Source of the DNA: Zafaria cholistanensis
GTDB taxonomy: Bacteria; Actinomycetota; Actinomycetes; Actinomycetales; Micrococcaceae
DNA length: 64,000 nt
Direction: 5' to 3'
Assembly: GCF_008580665.1 (NCBI RefSeq)
Contig: NZ_BKDJ01000004.1
Coordinates: 62,001 to 126,000, forward strand
Part shown: in pieces, positions 34,671 through 43,682 of the stretch
How positions within the stretch are numbered: the stretch's first letter is position 1
Layout of the letters: the number at the start of each line of letters is the position of its first letter
Notes under the pieces: model-generated
The model's database searches: none
Told to the model about the DNA's origin: nothing
Seen by the model: the letters and a program-made list of their open reading frames with translations, nothing else
Program-made: the position numbers and the translations under genes

Positions 34671-35975
34671 TCACCCCCGGGCCGCGGCCAGCACCGCGGC
34701 CTCGAACGCATCCAGCGCCACCGCCACATCCTCGAGGGCGACCTTCTCGTCGGGGGCGTGGCTGATGCCGTCCTCGCAGCGGACGAAAAGCATGGCCATG
34801 TCGGTCACCGCCGCCACCGCCATGGCGTCGTGCCCGGCCTTGGAGTACAGCTCCATCGGTTCGGCATCCCCGGTGGCGCGGATGCCGGCGCGCACGGCCT
34901 CCATGAGCCTCGGCGCGCACGGCACCGTGGGCGCGGAGTGGATCTCCCGCACGGAAAGCTCCAGGTTGCGGCCGCGGCAGAAGGCCTGCACCGCCTCCCG
35001 GACCAGGCCCCATACACGGTCGCGCAGCCCGTCGGAGCGGGCGCGCAGGTCCAGGCTGAACTCGACCCGCCCCGGGACCACGTTGACCGCTCCCGGGAAG
35101 GCCTGGAACTGCCCCACCGTGGCGATGGCCCCCTCGGCCCGGGCAATCGCCACGATGTCCAGCACGGCCCGGCTGGCCCCGATGAGTGCGTCGCGGCGCT
35201 TCGCGTAGGGGGTACCGCCCGTGTGCCGGGCCTCCCCTGTGACCGTCAGGTGGAAGCGGCGGGCCCCGGCGATCGAGGTCACGGCGGCCAGCGCCCTGCC
35301 GGCCTCCTCCAGGCGGGGCCCCTGTTCAATATGGACCTCCAGGTATCCGGCCAGGTCCCCGGGCCGGCGGGCGGCCTCCCCGACGCGTCCCGGGTCCAGC
35401 CCGAAGGCGCGGAACGCCTCCTCCAGGGTGGTGCCGTGCGCGTCCTTGAGTCCGAACCAGTCGGGGTTCCAGGTGCCGGCCAGCGCCCGGCTGCCCAGCA
35501 GGGTGGCCCCGAAACGGGTGCCCTCCTCGTCGCCGAACGCCACCGTTTCGATCGCGAACGGCAGCTCGCGGGCCCGCTCCCGCAGCCGGGCCGCGGCCTC
35601 GATGGCGATAAGCACCCCGAGGATGCCGTCGTACTTCCCGGCGTCGGGGACGGTGTCCAGGTGGGAGGCCAGCAGCAGCGCCGGCAGCCCGGGGACCGAG
35701 CCCTCCAGCCGCCCGCACTGGTTGCCGGCCGCGTCCTGCCAGGTGGCGAGGCCGGCCTCGGCCATCCACCCGGCGGCCAGCGCGTTGTGGGCGGCGTGCT
35801 CGGGGGTCAGGTAGGTGCGTTCAATGCCCCCGTCCATGGCGCTGATGGCCGCGAGTTCCTCGCACCGGGCCATGATCCGCGCGGCCGCCTCCAGCGACCG
35901 CGGCGTGGGTCCGGGGGTGCCTCCCGCCGCCGCGGTTCCGGCCTGCGGGGCCCCCAGCGCCCGCGGGCCGCTCAC
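34671..35975 (-). CDS. Allantoate amidohydrolase / M20 carbamoylase-type peptidase
   Basis: Hydrolyses allantoate (or an N-carbamoyl amino acid) with release of ammonia and CO2. 434 residues of the M20/AllC family: metal ligands in SHLDTVPDAGKYDGILGV (H, D), GDEEGTRFG (E) and the last His in GISHAPDEKV; IEQGP marks the dimerisation-side motif. The start overlaps the pucG stop (ATGA). Neighbouring pucG and uraD support an allantoate role over hydantoin use. Confidence 0.85.
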   Translation of the reverse strand: MSGPRALGAPQAGTAAAGGTPGPTPRSLEAAARIMARCEELAAISAMDGGIERTYLTPEHAAHNALAAGWMAEAGLATWQDAAGNQCGRLEGSVPGLPALLLASHLDTVPDAGKYDGILGVLIAIEAAARLRERARELPFAIETVAFGDEEGTRFGATLLGSRALAGTWNPDWFGLKDAHGTTLEEAFRAFGLDPGRVGEAARRPGDLAGYLEVHIEQGPRLEEAGRALAAVTSIAGARRFHLTVTGEARHTGGTPYAKRRDALIGASRAVLDIVAIARAEGAIATVGQFQAFPGAVNVVPGRVEFSLDLRARSDGLRDRVWGLVREAVQAFCRGRNLELSVREIHSAPTVPCAPRLMEAVRAGIRATGDAEPMELYSKAGHDAMAVAAVTDMAMLFVRCEDGISHAPDEKVALEDVAVALDAFEAAVLAAARG

Positions 35976-37216
35976 GAGGCGGCTCCGGCAGGAACTGCCG
36001 CCGCGTCCGCGTAGACCTCGCGGGCCGCACCGATGCCTCCGCCGGCCACGACCCGCGCTCCGGCGGTGCGCAGCATCTGCTCCAGCGCGGCCAGGGTGAG
36101 CATCACGGCGTCCTTGCGGGCGTTGTAGCCCATGGTGCCGATGCGCCAGACCTTGCCGCGCAGGGGGCCGAAGCTGGTGCCGATCTCAATGCCGTAGTCC
36201 ATCAGCAGGGCGGTACGTGCCGCGTCGCCGTCGATGCCTTCGGGGATCCTGACCGCGACCACGTTGTTCATCTTGTGCGCGGTGTCGCCGAAGGTTTCCA
36301 GCCCCATGCCGAGCAGGCCGGCGAGCATTGCGTCGCCGTGCAGCCTGTGCCGGGCGACGGCGTTGTCCAGGCCCTCGGCGACCAGCAGGCGCGCGCATTC
36401 GCGGGCTCCATAAAGCATGCTGGTGGCCTCGGTGTGGTGGTTCAGGCGCTGCTCGCCCCAGTAGTCCATCACCATGGCGAGGTCGAAGTAGTTGGACGCG
36501 ATGCGGGTTCCGACGCCGGCGGTGCCGTCGGCAATGCCGGCCTCGACATGGCGGCGGCCGTTGATCACCTCCACGGCCCGCGGCGAGAGGCTGATCGGGG
36601 CGCTGCCGGAGGGCCCGGCGAGGCACTTCTGCAGGCCGGCGGTGGCGGCGTCGACGCCCCAGGCGTCCATCTCGAAGGCGTTGCCGCCCAGCGAGGCGGT
36701 GGCATCGGTGTAGAAGAGGACCCCATGGCGGGCGCAGAGGGCGCCGATCTCCTCCAGCGGCTGGTTCATGGTGGTGGAGGTATCCCCCTGGACCAGGGCC
36801 AGCAGCTTGGGCCTGGTTTCGATGATGGCCCGCTCGATGGCGGCCGGAGTGAACACCTGGCCCCATTCGGTTTCGCGGACGGCCACCCGGGCCCCGCAGC
36901 GTTCGGCAATCTCCTTCAGCAGGTGGCCAAATCGGCCGAAGATCGGCACCAAGACGGTGTCCCCGGGCTCGACCAGGGACACCAGCGCGGCCTCGATGCC
37001 GGCCCGGGAGGTTCCGTCGACCAGGAAGGTCTGGCGGTTCCGCGTCCTGAACACCTCCCGGTAGAGTTCCATGGTCTGGTTCATGTAGCCGGTCATGGCC
37101 GGGTCGTACTGCCCCACAAGGGCCGCGGACATGGCACGCAGCACCCGGGGGTCGGCGTTGATGGGTCCGGGACCCATCAGGAGCCTCTGCGGCGGGTTGA
37201 TCTGCTCGAATGTCAT
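35972..37216 (-). CDS. pucG: (S)-ureidoglycine--glyoxylate aminotransferase
   Basis: 414-residue PLP fold-type I enzyme. It opens LLMGPGPINADPRVLRAMSA as in PucG/alanine-glyoxylate aminotransferases. The PLP lysine is in AGLQKCLAGPSG; the phosphate-binding TSRAG and the YTDATASLGG aspartate are present. It lies upstream of allC, with a GAAAC-GATT-GTTTC palindrome 75 bp before the start. It would recycle the product of allantoate amidohydrolase with glyoxylate to glycine and oxalurate. Confidence 0.88.
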   Translation of the reverse strand: MTFEQINPPQRLLMGPGPINADPRVLRAMSAALVGQYDPAMTGYMNQTMELYREVFRTRNRQTFLVDGTSRAGIEAALVSLVEPGDTVLVPIFGRFGHLLKEIAERCGARVAVRETEWGQVFTPAAIERAIIETRPKLLALVQGDTSTTMNQPLEEIGALCARHGVLFYTDATASLGGNAFEMDAWGVDAATAGLQKCLAGPSGSAPISLSPRAVEVINGRRHVEAGIADGTAGVGTRIASNYFDLAMVMDYWGEQRLNHHTEATSMLYGARECARLLVAEGLDNAVARHRLHGDAMLAGLLGMGLETFGDTAHKMNNVVAVRIPEGIDGDAARTALLMDYGIEIGTSFGPLRGKVWRIGTMGYNARKDAVMLTLAALEQMLRTAGARVVAGGGIGAAREVYADAAAVPAGAAS

Positions 37217-37280
37217 GCCATGCTCCCTCAGCGGGTTGGGGGCCGGGGGTCCGGCCCGGTGGTGCTGTTCCTCGGTCCCC

Positions 37281-37304
37281 CCAGCATACTGAAACGATTG
37301 TTTC
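37281..37304 (-). promoter_or_regulatory. Operator-like palindrome upstream of pucG
   Basis: GAAAC-GATT-GTTTC (37291-37304) preceded by CCAGCATACT. The same CCAGCAT..TGAAAC(G/A)ATTG block recurs at 38043-38060. It is probably a regulator site in the pucG promoter. Confidence 0.6.
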
Positions 37305-37313
37305 TAAGGTATT

Positions 37314-37851
37314 TCAATCTTGGAACGTCGCGGCGGAAGAAGGCGCGGCCACCTGCGCCTCCAGGCGCAGCAGCGCGATCTCGGCCAGCTGTCCGGCCCG
37401 GACCCGGGCCTCGGTCGCCGGGTCGTTGCCCAGGCGCTCATGCAGCCGGGCGAGCATGTCCGCGCCGGTCCGTCCTGCCGCGCGAATAAGGAAAATGCGG
37501 CCGAAGCGTTCCTCATACCGGCGGTTGGCGGCCAGCCATGCGGCCGCCGAAGCCTCATCCAGCCTGCCCCCCCTCCAGCCCGGCCCCGGCCTGCTCCCTG
37601 CGGGAAAGGGCGGCCTCGGCCCCCGAGGTCCGGATCCTTTCACCAATCCGCGGGTGGCGGGCCAATGCGGCGTCCACTTCGGCATCGGTCCAGGCCTCGG
37701 CCAGCCGGGCCGCGCGCTCCAGCAGGGCCGCCGTCCCGGCGTAGGGCCGGGCATCGGCGAGCGCGGCGCACCAGCGCGGGATCGGGGCACAGGCGGCCAA
37801 AAGCCCCAGCACCTCCGCGCGCCCGGCGGCGTTAAAGGTTTCCAGGTCCAT
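37314..37851 (-). pseudogene. uraD: OHCU decarboxylase, broken by a one-base frameshift
   Basis: Encodes 2-oxo-4-hydroxy-4-carboxy-5-ureidoimidazoline decarboxylase, which makes (S)-allantoin. The first frame covers about 90 residues from MDLETFNAAGRAEVLGLL through HPRIGERI (catalytic His) and LSRREQAG. At a run of seven C on the plus strand (37567-37573; G on the coding strand) the frame breaks. The rest (RLDEASAAAWLAANRRYEERF, FLIRAAGR, LLRLEAQV) continues in another frame to 37314. Removing one G restores a 178-residue protein of normal size. It may be a real pseudogene, a phase-variable gene or a sequencing error. Confidence 0.85.
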
Positions 37852-38128
37852 GCGCCATCCATCCTGCCCCTCCGGGACGCCGCTGCAGGGCGTCATGTAC
37901 GGGGCGTCACTGCAGAGCATCGCTGCGGGACGCCGGGCGCCCCCTCTCCCCTGCAGGCTAGGCGCACCGGCTGAACCCGCCGTTTCCGCACTGTTAACAC
38001 CCCGTAACTCACGTTCCAAGAGACGGATGTAAAACATCGTTTCCAGCATTGAAACAATTGAGAAACGAATGTTCCATAGCGTTGGACCCAACAACACCGC
38101 CGCCGGCCCCTGTTCTTGGGAGCACACG
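37852..38128. other. Divergent region uraD / NCS1 permease
   Basis: 277 bp holding both promoters; notably AT-richer at 37990-38070. It contains the GAAAC-type boxes described separately. No gene is seen. Confidence 0.5.
38040..38066. promoter_or_regulatory. GAAAC operator boxes in the uraD/permease promoter
   Basis: GTTTC (38040-38044), GAAAC (38051-38055) and GAAAC (38062-38066); the middle box lies in CCAGCATTGAAACAATTG, which matches the site before pucG apart from a 2-bp gap and one base. Confidence 0.6.
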
Positions 38129-39709
38129 ATGTCCGCACCATCCGCCCAGCAATCCCGCGGCGCCCTGCCGCCGTCGTCGGACCGGCCCGCACCGGGCCTC
38201 GGATCCGCGGCCGTCCACGATCCGCGCCTGACCAACGAGGACCTTGCGCCCCTGGCTGAAAAGAAGTGGAACTGGTACAACATCTTCGCGTTCTGGATGT
38301 CCGACGTGCACAGCGTTGGCGGGTACGTGACGGCGGGCAGCCTGTTCGCGCTGGGCCTCGCCAGCTGGCAGGTGCTGGCCGCGCTGGTGGCGGGCATCGT
38401 GATCGTGCAGGTCTTCGTGAACCTGGTGGCCAAGCCCTCCCAGGTCACCGGCGTTCCCTACCCGGTGATCAACCGCTCCATCTTCGGCGTGCGCGGCGCG
38501 AACATCCCGGCGATCATCCGCGGCCTGATCGCGGTGGCCTGGTACGGGGTGCAGACCTACCTCGCCTCCGAGGCGCTCGTGATCGTGTTCCTGAAGTTCT
38601 GGCCGTCGCTGGCCCCGCTCTACGACGCCGGGCAGTACGGCTTCCTGGGCCTGTCGGCCCTGGGCTACCTTGCCTACGGAATCCTCTGGGTCGCCCAGGC
38701 GTTCGTGTTCTGGCGCGGCATGGAGTCCATCCGCCGCTTCATCGACTGGGCCGGCCCGGCCGTGTACCTGGTGATGATCGTGCTGGCCGTGTACCTGGTG
38801 ACCCAGGCCGGCTGGGAGAACGTGGACCTGAACCTCTCCGGCGGCGAGCCGATGGACTTCGCCGCCTCCATCCCGGTGATGGTTTCCGCGGTCGCGCTGG
38901 TGGTCTCCTACTTCTCCGGCCCCATGCTGAACTTCGGCGACTTCTCCCGCTACGCCAGGGACTTCCGGTCGGTGAAGAAGGGCAACTTCTGGGGCCTGCC
39001 GGTGAACTTCCTGTTCTTCTCCCTCCTGACCGTCATCACCGCTTCCGCCACCGTGCCGGTGTTCGGCGAACTGCTCACCGACCCGATCGAGACGGTCAAC
39101 CGCATCGACACCCCGTTTGCGATCCTGCTCGGCGGCCTGACCTTCGTCATCGCGACCGTGGGCATCAACATCGTCGCCAACTTCATCGCCCCGGCCTTCG
39201 ACTTCTCGAACGTCGCCCCGCAGAAAATCAGCTGGCGCATGGGTGGCATGATCGCCGCCGTCGGCTCCGTGGTCCTGACCCCGTGGAACTGGTACTCCAA
39301 CGCGGACGCCATCCACTATTCCCTGGGCATCCTGGGCGGCTTCATTGGTCCGCTGTTCGGCGTGCTGATCGCCGGCCACTACCTCGCCGCCCGCCAGCGC
39401 GTGGTCGTGGACGACCTCTACACCATGCGCGAATCCGGCAGCTACTGGTTTGCCAAAGGCTACAACCCGAACGCCCTCTGGGCCACGGCCATCGGGGGCA
39501 TTCCGGCGGTCCTGGCCGTCATCCTGCCCAAGCTGCTGCTGGACACCGGCGCCACCGCGGTGGATGCCACCTGGATCAGCGACTACAGCTGGTTCATCGG
39601 CTGCGGGCTCGGATTCGCGGCCCTGGCGGTGCTGGAGAAGGCGAACCCGATGATCCGCGTGCCTTCCCTCGCGGAGGAATCGGTCGTGGACGGGTCGGCC
39701 GCGCAGTGA
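38129..39709 (+). CDS. NCS1-family allantoin/hydantoin/nucleobase permease
   Basis: 526 residues, twelve membrane helices. The family marker near the N-terminus is KKWNWYNIFAFWMSDVHSVG, and the substrate-site region VSYFSGPMLNFGDFSRYA is present. It is divergent from uraD and overlaps the racemase gene by GTGA, so its substrate is most likely allantoin or a hydantoin. ATG at 38129 has TGGGAG upstream; the in-frame ATG at 38069 lies within the operator region. Confidence 0.9.
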   Translation: MSAPSAQQSRGALPPSSDRPAPGLGSAAVHDPRLTNEDLAPLAEKKWNWYNIFAFWMSDVHSVGGYVTAGSLFALGLASWQVLAALVAGIVIVQVFVNLVAKPSQVTGVPYPVINRSIFGVRGANIPAIIRGLIAVAWYGVQTYLASEALVIVFLKFWPSLAPLYDAGQYGFLGLSALGYLAYGILWVAQAFVFWRGMESIRRFIDWAGPAVYLVMIVLAVYLVTQAGWENVDLNLSGGEPMDFAASIPVMVSAVALVVSYFSGPMLNFGDFSRYARDFRSVKKGNFWGLPVNFLFFSLLTVITASATVPVFGELLTDPIETVNRIDTPFAILLGGLTFVIATVGINIVANFIAPAFDFSNVAPQKISWRMGGMIAAVGSVVLTPWNWYSNADAIHYSLGILGGFIGPLFGVLIAGHYLAARQRVVVDDLYTMRESGSYWFAKGYNPNALWATAIGGIPAVLAVILPKLLLDTGATAVDATWISDYSWFIGCGLGFAALAVLEKANPMIRVPSLAEESVVDGSAAQ

Positions 39710-40445
39710 CCATCCGCATCAAGGTCATCAACCCGAACACCACGTGGTCGATGACGGAGAAGATCGGGGCCTGCGCGCGGGCCGTGGCCGGGCCGGGCAC
39801 CGAGGTGGTTGCCGTCAGTCCCGCCATGGGCCCGGCCTCGATCGAGAGCCACTACGATGAGGCGCTGGCCGTTCCCGGCCTGCTTCGGGAGATTGCCGCC
39901 GGGGAGGCCGGGGGATTCGACGCCTATGTCATCGCCTGCTTCGGGGACCCGGGGCTGGAGGCCGCGCGCGAGCTCGCCTCCGGGCCGGTCGTCGGGATCG
40001 CCGAGGCCGCCATGCATGCCGCCTCCCTGCTGGGCCGCAGTTTCAGCGTGGTCACCACGCTGGGCCGGACCGTGGGCCGGGCCAGGGACCTGGCCGGGCA
40101 CTACGGGCTGGCCGGGCGCTGCGCCGGCTACCACGCCTGCGAGATCCCCGTGCTGGACCTGGAGGATCCGGCGTCGGACGCCGCCCGGACCATCACGGCG
40201 CTGGCGGCGCGGGCCCTGGAGACGGACGGGTCCGACGCCGTGGTGCTGGGCTGCGCGGGCATGGCGGACCTGTGCCATGCGATGTCGCAGGAGATCGGGG
40301 CACCGGTGGTGGACGGCGTGGCCGCCGCGACGCTGCTGGCGGAGTCGCTGGTGCGGATGCGCCTGGCCACGGGCAAGCGCGGGGAGTTCGCACGGCCCCG
40401 GCCCAAGCGCTACACGGGGCGCTGGAAGGGTTCACGCTCGCCTGA
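39706..40445 (+). pseudogene. Asp/Glu/hydantoin racemase, frameshifted near the 3' end
   Basis: Likely allantoin or hydantoin racemase. Both catalytic cysteines are present (IACFGDPG and LGCAGMADL) together with IKVINPNTTWSMTEKIG. GTG start overlaps the permease stop. About 237 residues are normal up to KRYTG. At a run of four G (40416-40419) the frame then reads RWKGSRSPDRP and runs on to 41064. If one more G were present, the expected end ALEGFTLA and a stop at 40443-40445 would follow. The core is intact, so a product with a foreign tail may still fold. Confidence 0.8.
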
Positions 40446-40497
40446 CCGGCCGGACCTCCTTCCCCGGGCCCGGACCTCATCCCCGGGGCCGGGGGCC

Positions 40498-41001
40498 CTA
40501 TTCGGTTGCCGCCACGGGAACGACCAGGACGGGAAGGGTCTGCTGCTCGGCCAGGTGCGCCGCGGTGGATCCGCCCAGGAACTCCGAGACCATCGGGCCC
40601 ACGCCGGGTTCCCTGGTGCCGACGATGATCATCGACGCACGCGATTCGCGGGCCAGCCGTGCCAGCGCCCTGGCCGGGTCGCCGGCCAGGACCCGCAGCC
40701 GCCAGGGCAGCTCAGCGTCCTCCATGGCCTTCCAGAGGTTGGCCAGGATCAGGGCAACGTCCGCGCCGATGTCCCCGTCCATCTCCCGTGGATGCAGGGA
40801 CAGGTACTCGGTGTCCGGTTCCATGTTCCATTCGACCAGGTAGCTGCCGGGCTCGACGTAGGCGAAGATGATGGGCCGGCCCAGGGCCTGGGACAGCGCC
40901 CGCGCCTCCAGCACCACTTCGGGGTGCTGGTTGGGGATGACCCCGACCACCAGGGGCCCCGGCACCCGGCGCACGGGCTCTGGGGGCACTCTGTCCGCCA
41001 C
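40498..41001 (-). CDS. Universal stress protein (UspA family)
   Basis: 167 residues, one Usp domain: LVVGVIPNQHPEVVLEAR at the first strand and the ATP-type loop GTREPGVGPMVSEFLGGSTA near the C-terminus. It follows the GntR gene on the minus strand. The frameshifted racemase frame runs antisense through it. Confidence 0.85.
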   Translation of the reverse strand: MADRVPPEPVRRVPGPLVVGVIPNQHPEVVLEARALSQALGRPIIFAYVEPGSYLVEWNMEPDTEYLSLHPREMDGDIGADVALILANLWKAMEDAELPWRLRVLAGDPARALARLARESRASMIIVGTREPGVGPMVSEFLGGSTAAHLAEQQTLPVLVVPVAATE

Positions 41002-41102
41002 AGCTACCTCCCGGTGCCCGTGAAGCCTTCCTCTGGGCCTATTGTCCCCGCCCGGCCCGGATGATTCGATACCCCGGGCGGACCGGCCCCCCGCAACGGC
41101 TC

Positions 41103-41789
41103 CTACGGTCGGGCGCGGGCGGCCAGGTGGCCCAGCAGTTCGGCCTCGGCCCGGTCCAGGTAGGCCCTCAGGTGTTCAGCGGCACCCCGCCGGTCCCCGG
41201 CCCGCAGCATCGAGACGAACTCTGCGTTGGGCTCGACGTAGTGCGTGTGGAAGTCGGGGGCGTCCACCATCGCGTGGAACACCAGCCGCATCTGTGCCAG
41301 CACCTGCCGCATCAGGCCCTGGAGCTGGACGCTGCCGCTGGCGCGCACCAGGGCCTGGTGGAACTCCTGGTTGGCGTTGGCCATCGCCACCACGTCCCCG
41401 CTGGCCTTGGCCGCGCGCGCCTGCCCCACGATGCCCTCCAGCCCCTCCAGGTCCAGGTCCGTGGACCACAGGGCGGCGGCGGGTTCGATCATGCGCCGGA
41501 CGCGGTAGATCTCGCGGATCTCCTCGGGACCGGGCGAGGCGACGAAGACCCCGCGGTTGGGGATGCGGGTGACCACTGCCTCGCCCGCGAGCACGGTGAA
41601 GGCCTCGCGCAGCGTGTTGCGGGAAACCGACAGCGATTCGGACAGCGCCTGCTCGGAAAGCTTGGCCCCCGGCAGCAGCTGGCCGTCCGCGATCCGGGCG
41701 CGCAGCACACCGGCCACCCACGCCCCGGTGTGGGCGTGGGTGGCGTGCTCGGGCGTGGACATGCCCTGGGATGCGCTGTCGGTCGGCAT
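41103..41789 (-). CDS. GntR-family regulator, FCD (FadR-type) subfamily
   Basis: 228 residues. The winged helix is at about 22-85 (LSEQALSESLSVSRNTLREAF, then RIPNRGVFVASP as the wing), and an all-helical FCD ligand domain is at about 95-220 with metal-site histidines (EFHQALV, HAMVDAPDFHTHY). It is the next gene after the biotin-carboxylase gene in the pxp operon and probably regulates that operon. Confidence 0.9.
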   Translation of the reverse strand: MPTDSASQGMSTPEHATHAHTGAWVAGVLRARIADGQLLPGAKLSEQALSESLSVSRNTLREAFTVLAGEAVVTRIPNRGVFVASPGPEEIREIYRVRRMIEPAAALWSTDLDLEGLEGIVGQARAAKASGDVVAMANANQEFHQALVRASGSVQLQGLMRQVLAQMRLVFHAMVDAPDFHTHYVEPNAEFVSMLRAGDRRGAAEHLRAYLDRAEAELLGHLAARARP

Positions 41790-41805
41790 GGCTCCAATCT
41801 AGTGC

Positions 41806-41839
41806 GCCCGTTCCAATCCGATGGGCCCGTTCGAATCCG
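41806..41839. repeat. Direct repeat upstream of the GntR gene
   Basis: GCCCGTTCCAATCCG (41806-41820) and GCCCGTTCGAATCCG (41825-41839), 14 of 15 bases identical with a 19-bp period, in the 76 bp between the biotin-carboxylase stop and the gntR start. Possibly a regulator site. Confidence 0.55.
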
Positions 41840-41865
41840 GTCGGCCGGAAAGGCCGGGTCCGGCG

Positions 41866-43611
41866 CTAGGAGATCACGGCCAGGACGTCGCCGCGGGCCA
41901 CCGCCGCGCCTGCCTGCACATTGCCCCGCGCCAGCGTGCCGGCACGGTGTGCGCTGATGGTGGTCTCCATCTTCATCGCCTCCAGGACCAGCAGCGGATC
42001 TCCCGCCTCGACCACCGCGCCTTCCTCCGCGACCCACTTGACGATGTTTCCGCTCATGGGCGATGTGAGGGCGCCGGGGTCCTGCGCCGGGTCCAGCAAC
42101 GGATCCTGGGCGGAATCCGCGGCCGGGGCGGCGCCGCCGCCCCGGAGCAGCGCCCCGAGCAGCTTCGCCGGAAGCCCCAGCCGCACGGCCTTGCCGTCGA
42201 CCTCGATCGTGAGTTCGCTCCGTCCGGATTCGGGGGCTGCGGCGATCTGGGGGGAGGCGGCCAGCGGTTCCGCGAACTCCGACTCGATCCAGGTGGTGTA
42301 GATCCCCAGCGCGTCCTCCCCGGCGAAGGCGGCATCGCGGACCACGGCGCGGTGGAAGGGAAGCACCGTGGGGACACCCTCGATGACCATTTCATCGAGC
42401 GCGGTCCGCGCCCGGCGCAGGGCCTGGGCGCGGGTGGCGCCGGTGACGATGAGCTTGGCTGCCAGGGAATCGTAGTGGCCGGGGATGGTCGACCCGGTGC
42501 GCACGCCCGAATCGATGCGCAGTCCAGGCCCGGTGGGCGCCTCGAAAGCGGTGATGGTGCCCGGTCCGGGAAGGAAGCCGCGGGCCGGGTCCTCGGCGTT
42601 GAGGCGGAACTCAAAGGAATGGCCCCGGGGTTCCGGGTCCGCCGTGAAGGAGAGTTCCCCGCCGGCGGCGACCCGGAACTGCTCCTGGACCAGGTCCACG
42701 CCGGTGGTCTCCTCCGTCACCGGGTGCTCCACCTGCAGGCGCGTGTTGACCTCGAGGAAGGAAATCGTTCCGTCGGCGGCCAGCAGGTACTCGACGGTCC
42801 CCGCGCCGTGGTAGCCGGCTTCGCGGCAGATCGCCTTGGCGGAGGCATGGATCCGTTCGCGCTGCGAGGGGGTCAGGAAGGGAGCCGGCGCCTCCTCCAC
42901 GAGCTTCTGGTGGCGCCGCTGCAGCGAGCAGTCCCGGGTGCCGACCACCACCACGTTGCCGTGGGTGTCGGCCAGGACCTGCGCCTCAATGTGGCGTGGC
43001 TTGTCAAGGAAGCGTTCAACGAAGCACTCCCCCCGGCCGAAGGCGGCGGTGGCCTCGCGCACGGCCGACTCGAAGGCGTCCTCGACGTCGTCCAGGGAGC
43101 GGGCAATCTTCAGTCCCCGCCCTCCCCCGCCGAAGGCCGCCTTGATGGCGACCGGGAGGCCGTTCTCCTCGGCGAAGGCACGGGCCTGGGCCGCGTTGGC
43201 GACGGGGCCGTCGGAGCCCGGTACCAGCGGGGCCCCGGCCCGCACCGCGACCTCGCGTGCGGTGACCTTGTTGCCCAGCAGCCGGATGGCCTCCGGGGTC
43301 GGGCCGATCCAGGTGAGCCCGGCGTCGAGCACGGCCTGGGCGAAGTCGGCGTTCTCGGAGAGGAAGCCGTAGCCGGGATGGACGGCGTCGGCGCCGGAGC
43401 GCCGGGCGGCCGCGATGATCTTGCCCATGTCCAGGTAGGTGTCGGCCGGGGCCGAGCCGCCCAGTGCGTAGGCCTCGTCGGCCCGCCGCACGTGGAGGGC
43501 GTCGGCGTCGGGGTCCGCGTAGACGGCGACGGAGAGCAGGCCGGCGTCGGCGCAGGCACGGGCGATGCGGACGGCGATTTCGCCGCGGTTCGCGATGAGG
43601 ACCTTCTTCAT
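41866..43611 (-). CDS. Biotin carboxylase fused to biotin carboxyl carrier domain
   Basis: 581 residues. The N-terminal biotin-carboxylase part starts [19 protein letters not shown] and has the ATP-grasp glycine loop ([12 protein letters not shown]) and [17 protein letters not shown]. The last 70 residues are a BCCP domain with the biotinylation motif EAMKMET. It resembles acyl-CoA carboxylase alpha chains, but no carboxyltransferase is present; the neighbours are pxpBC and pxpA. It may carboxylate the lactam or supply the ATP-dependent step, as in other operons with accBC-pxp genes; the substrate is unproven. AAGGAA precedes the ATG. Confidence 0.85.
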   Translation of the reverse strand: MKKVLIANRGEIAVRIARACADAGLLSVAVYADPDADALHVRRADEAYALGGSAPADTYLDMGKIIAAARRSGADAVHPGYGFLSENADFAQAVLDAGLTWIGPTPEAIRLLGNKVTAREVAVRAGAPLVPGSDGPVANAAQARAFAEENGLPVAIKAAFGGGGRGLKIARSLDDVEDAFESAVREATAAFGRGECFVERFLDKPRHIEAQVLADTHGNVVVVGTRDCSLQRRHQKLVEEAPAPFLTPSQRERIHASAKAICREAGYHGAGTVEYLLAADGTISFLEVNTRLQVEHPVTEETTGVDLVQEQFRVAAGGELSFTADPEPRGHSFEFRLNAEDPARGFLPGPGTITAFEAPTGPGLRIDSGVRTGSTIPGHYDSLAAKLIVTGATRAQALRRARTALDEMVIEGVPTVLPFHRAVVRDAAFAGEDALGIYTTWIESEFAEPLAASPQIAAAPESGRSELTIEVDGKAVRLGLPAKLLGALLRGGGAAPAADSAQDPLLDPAQDPGALTSPMSGNIVKWVAEEGAVVEAGDPLLVLEAMKMETTISAHRAGTLARGNVQAGAAVARGDVLAVIS

Positions 43612-43682
43612 GGGGGTTCCTTCGGGACGGGCCGGATGGCCACCGGGAATGGTGGGCGGCTCAGATTCAGGGGGGCGGAGGT

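Noticed and set aside
40446-41064. Racemase fused to a long C-terminal domain
   Set aside because: The extension is antisense to the UspA gene and arises from a one-base frameshift; the natural ending is visible in the next frame.
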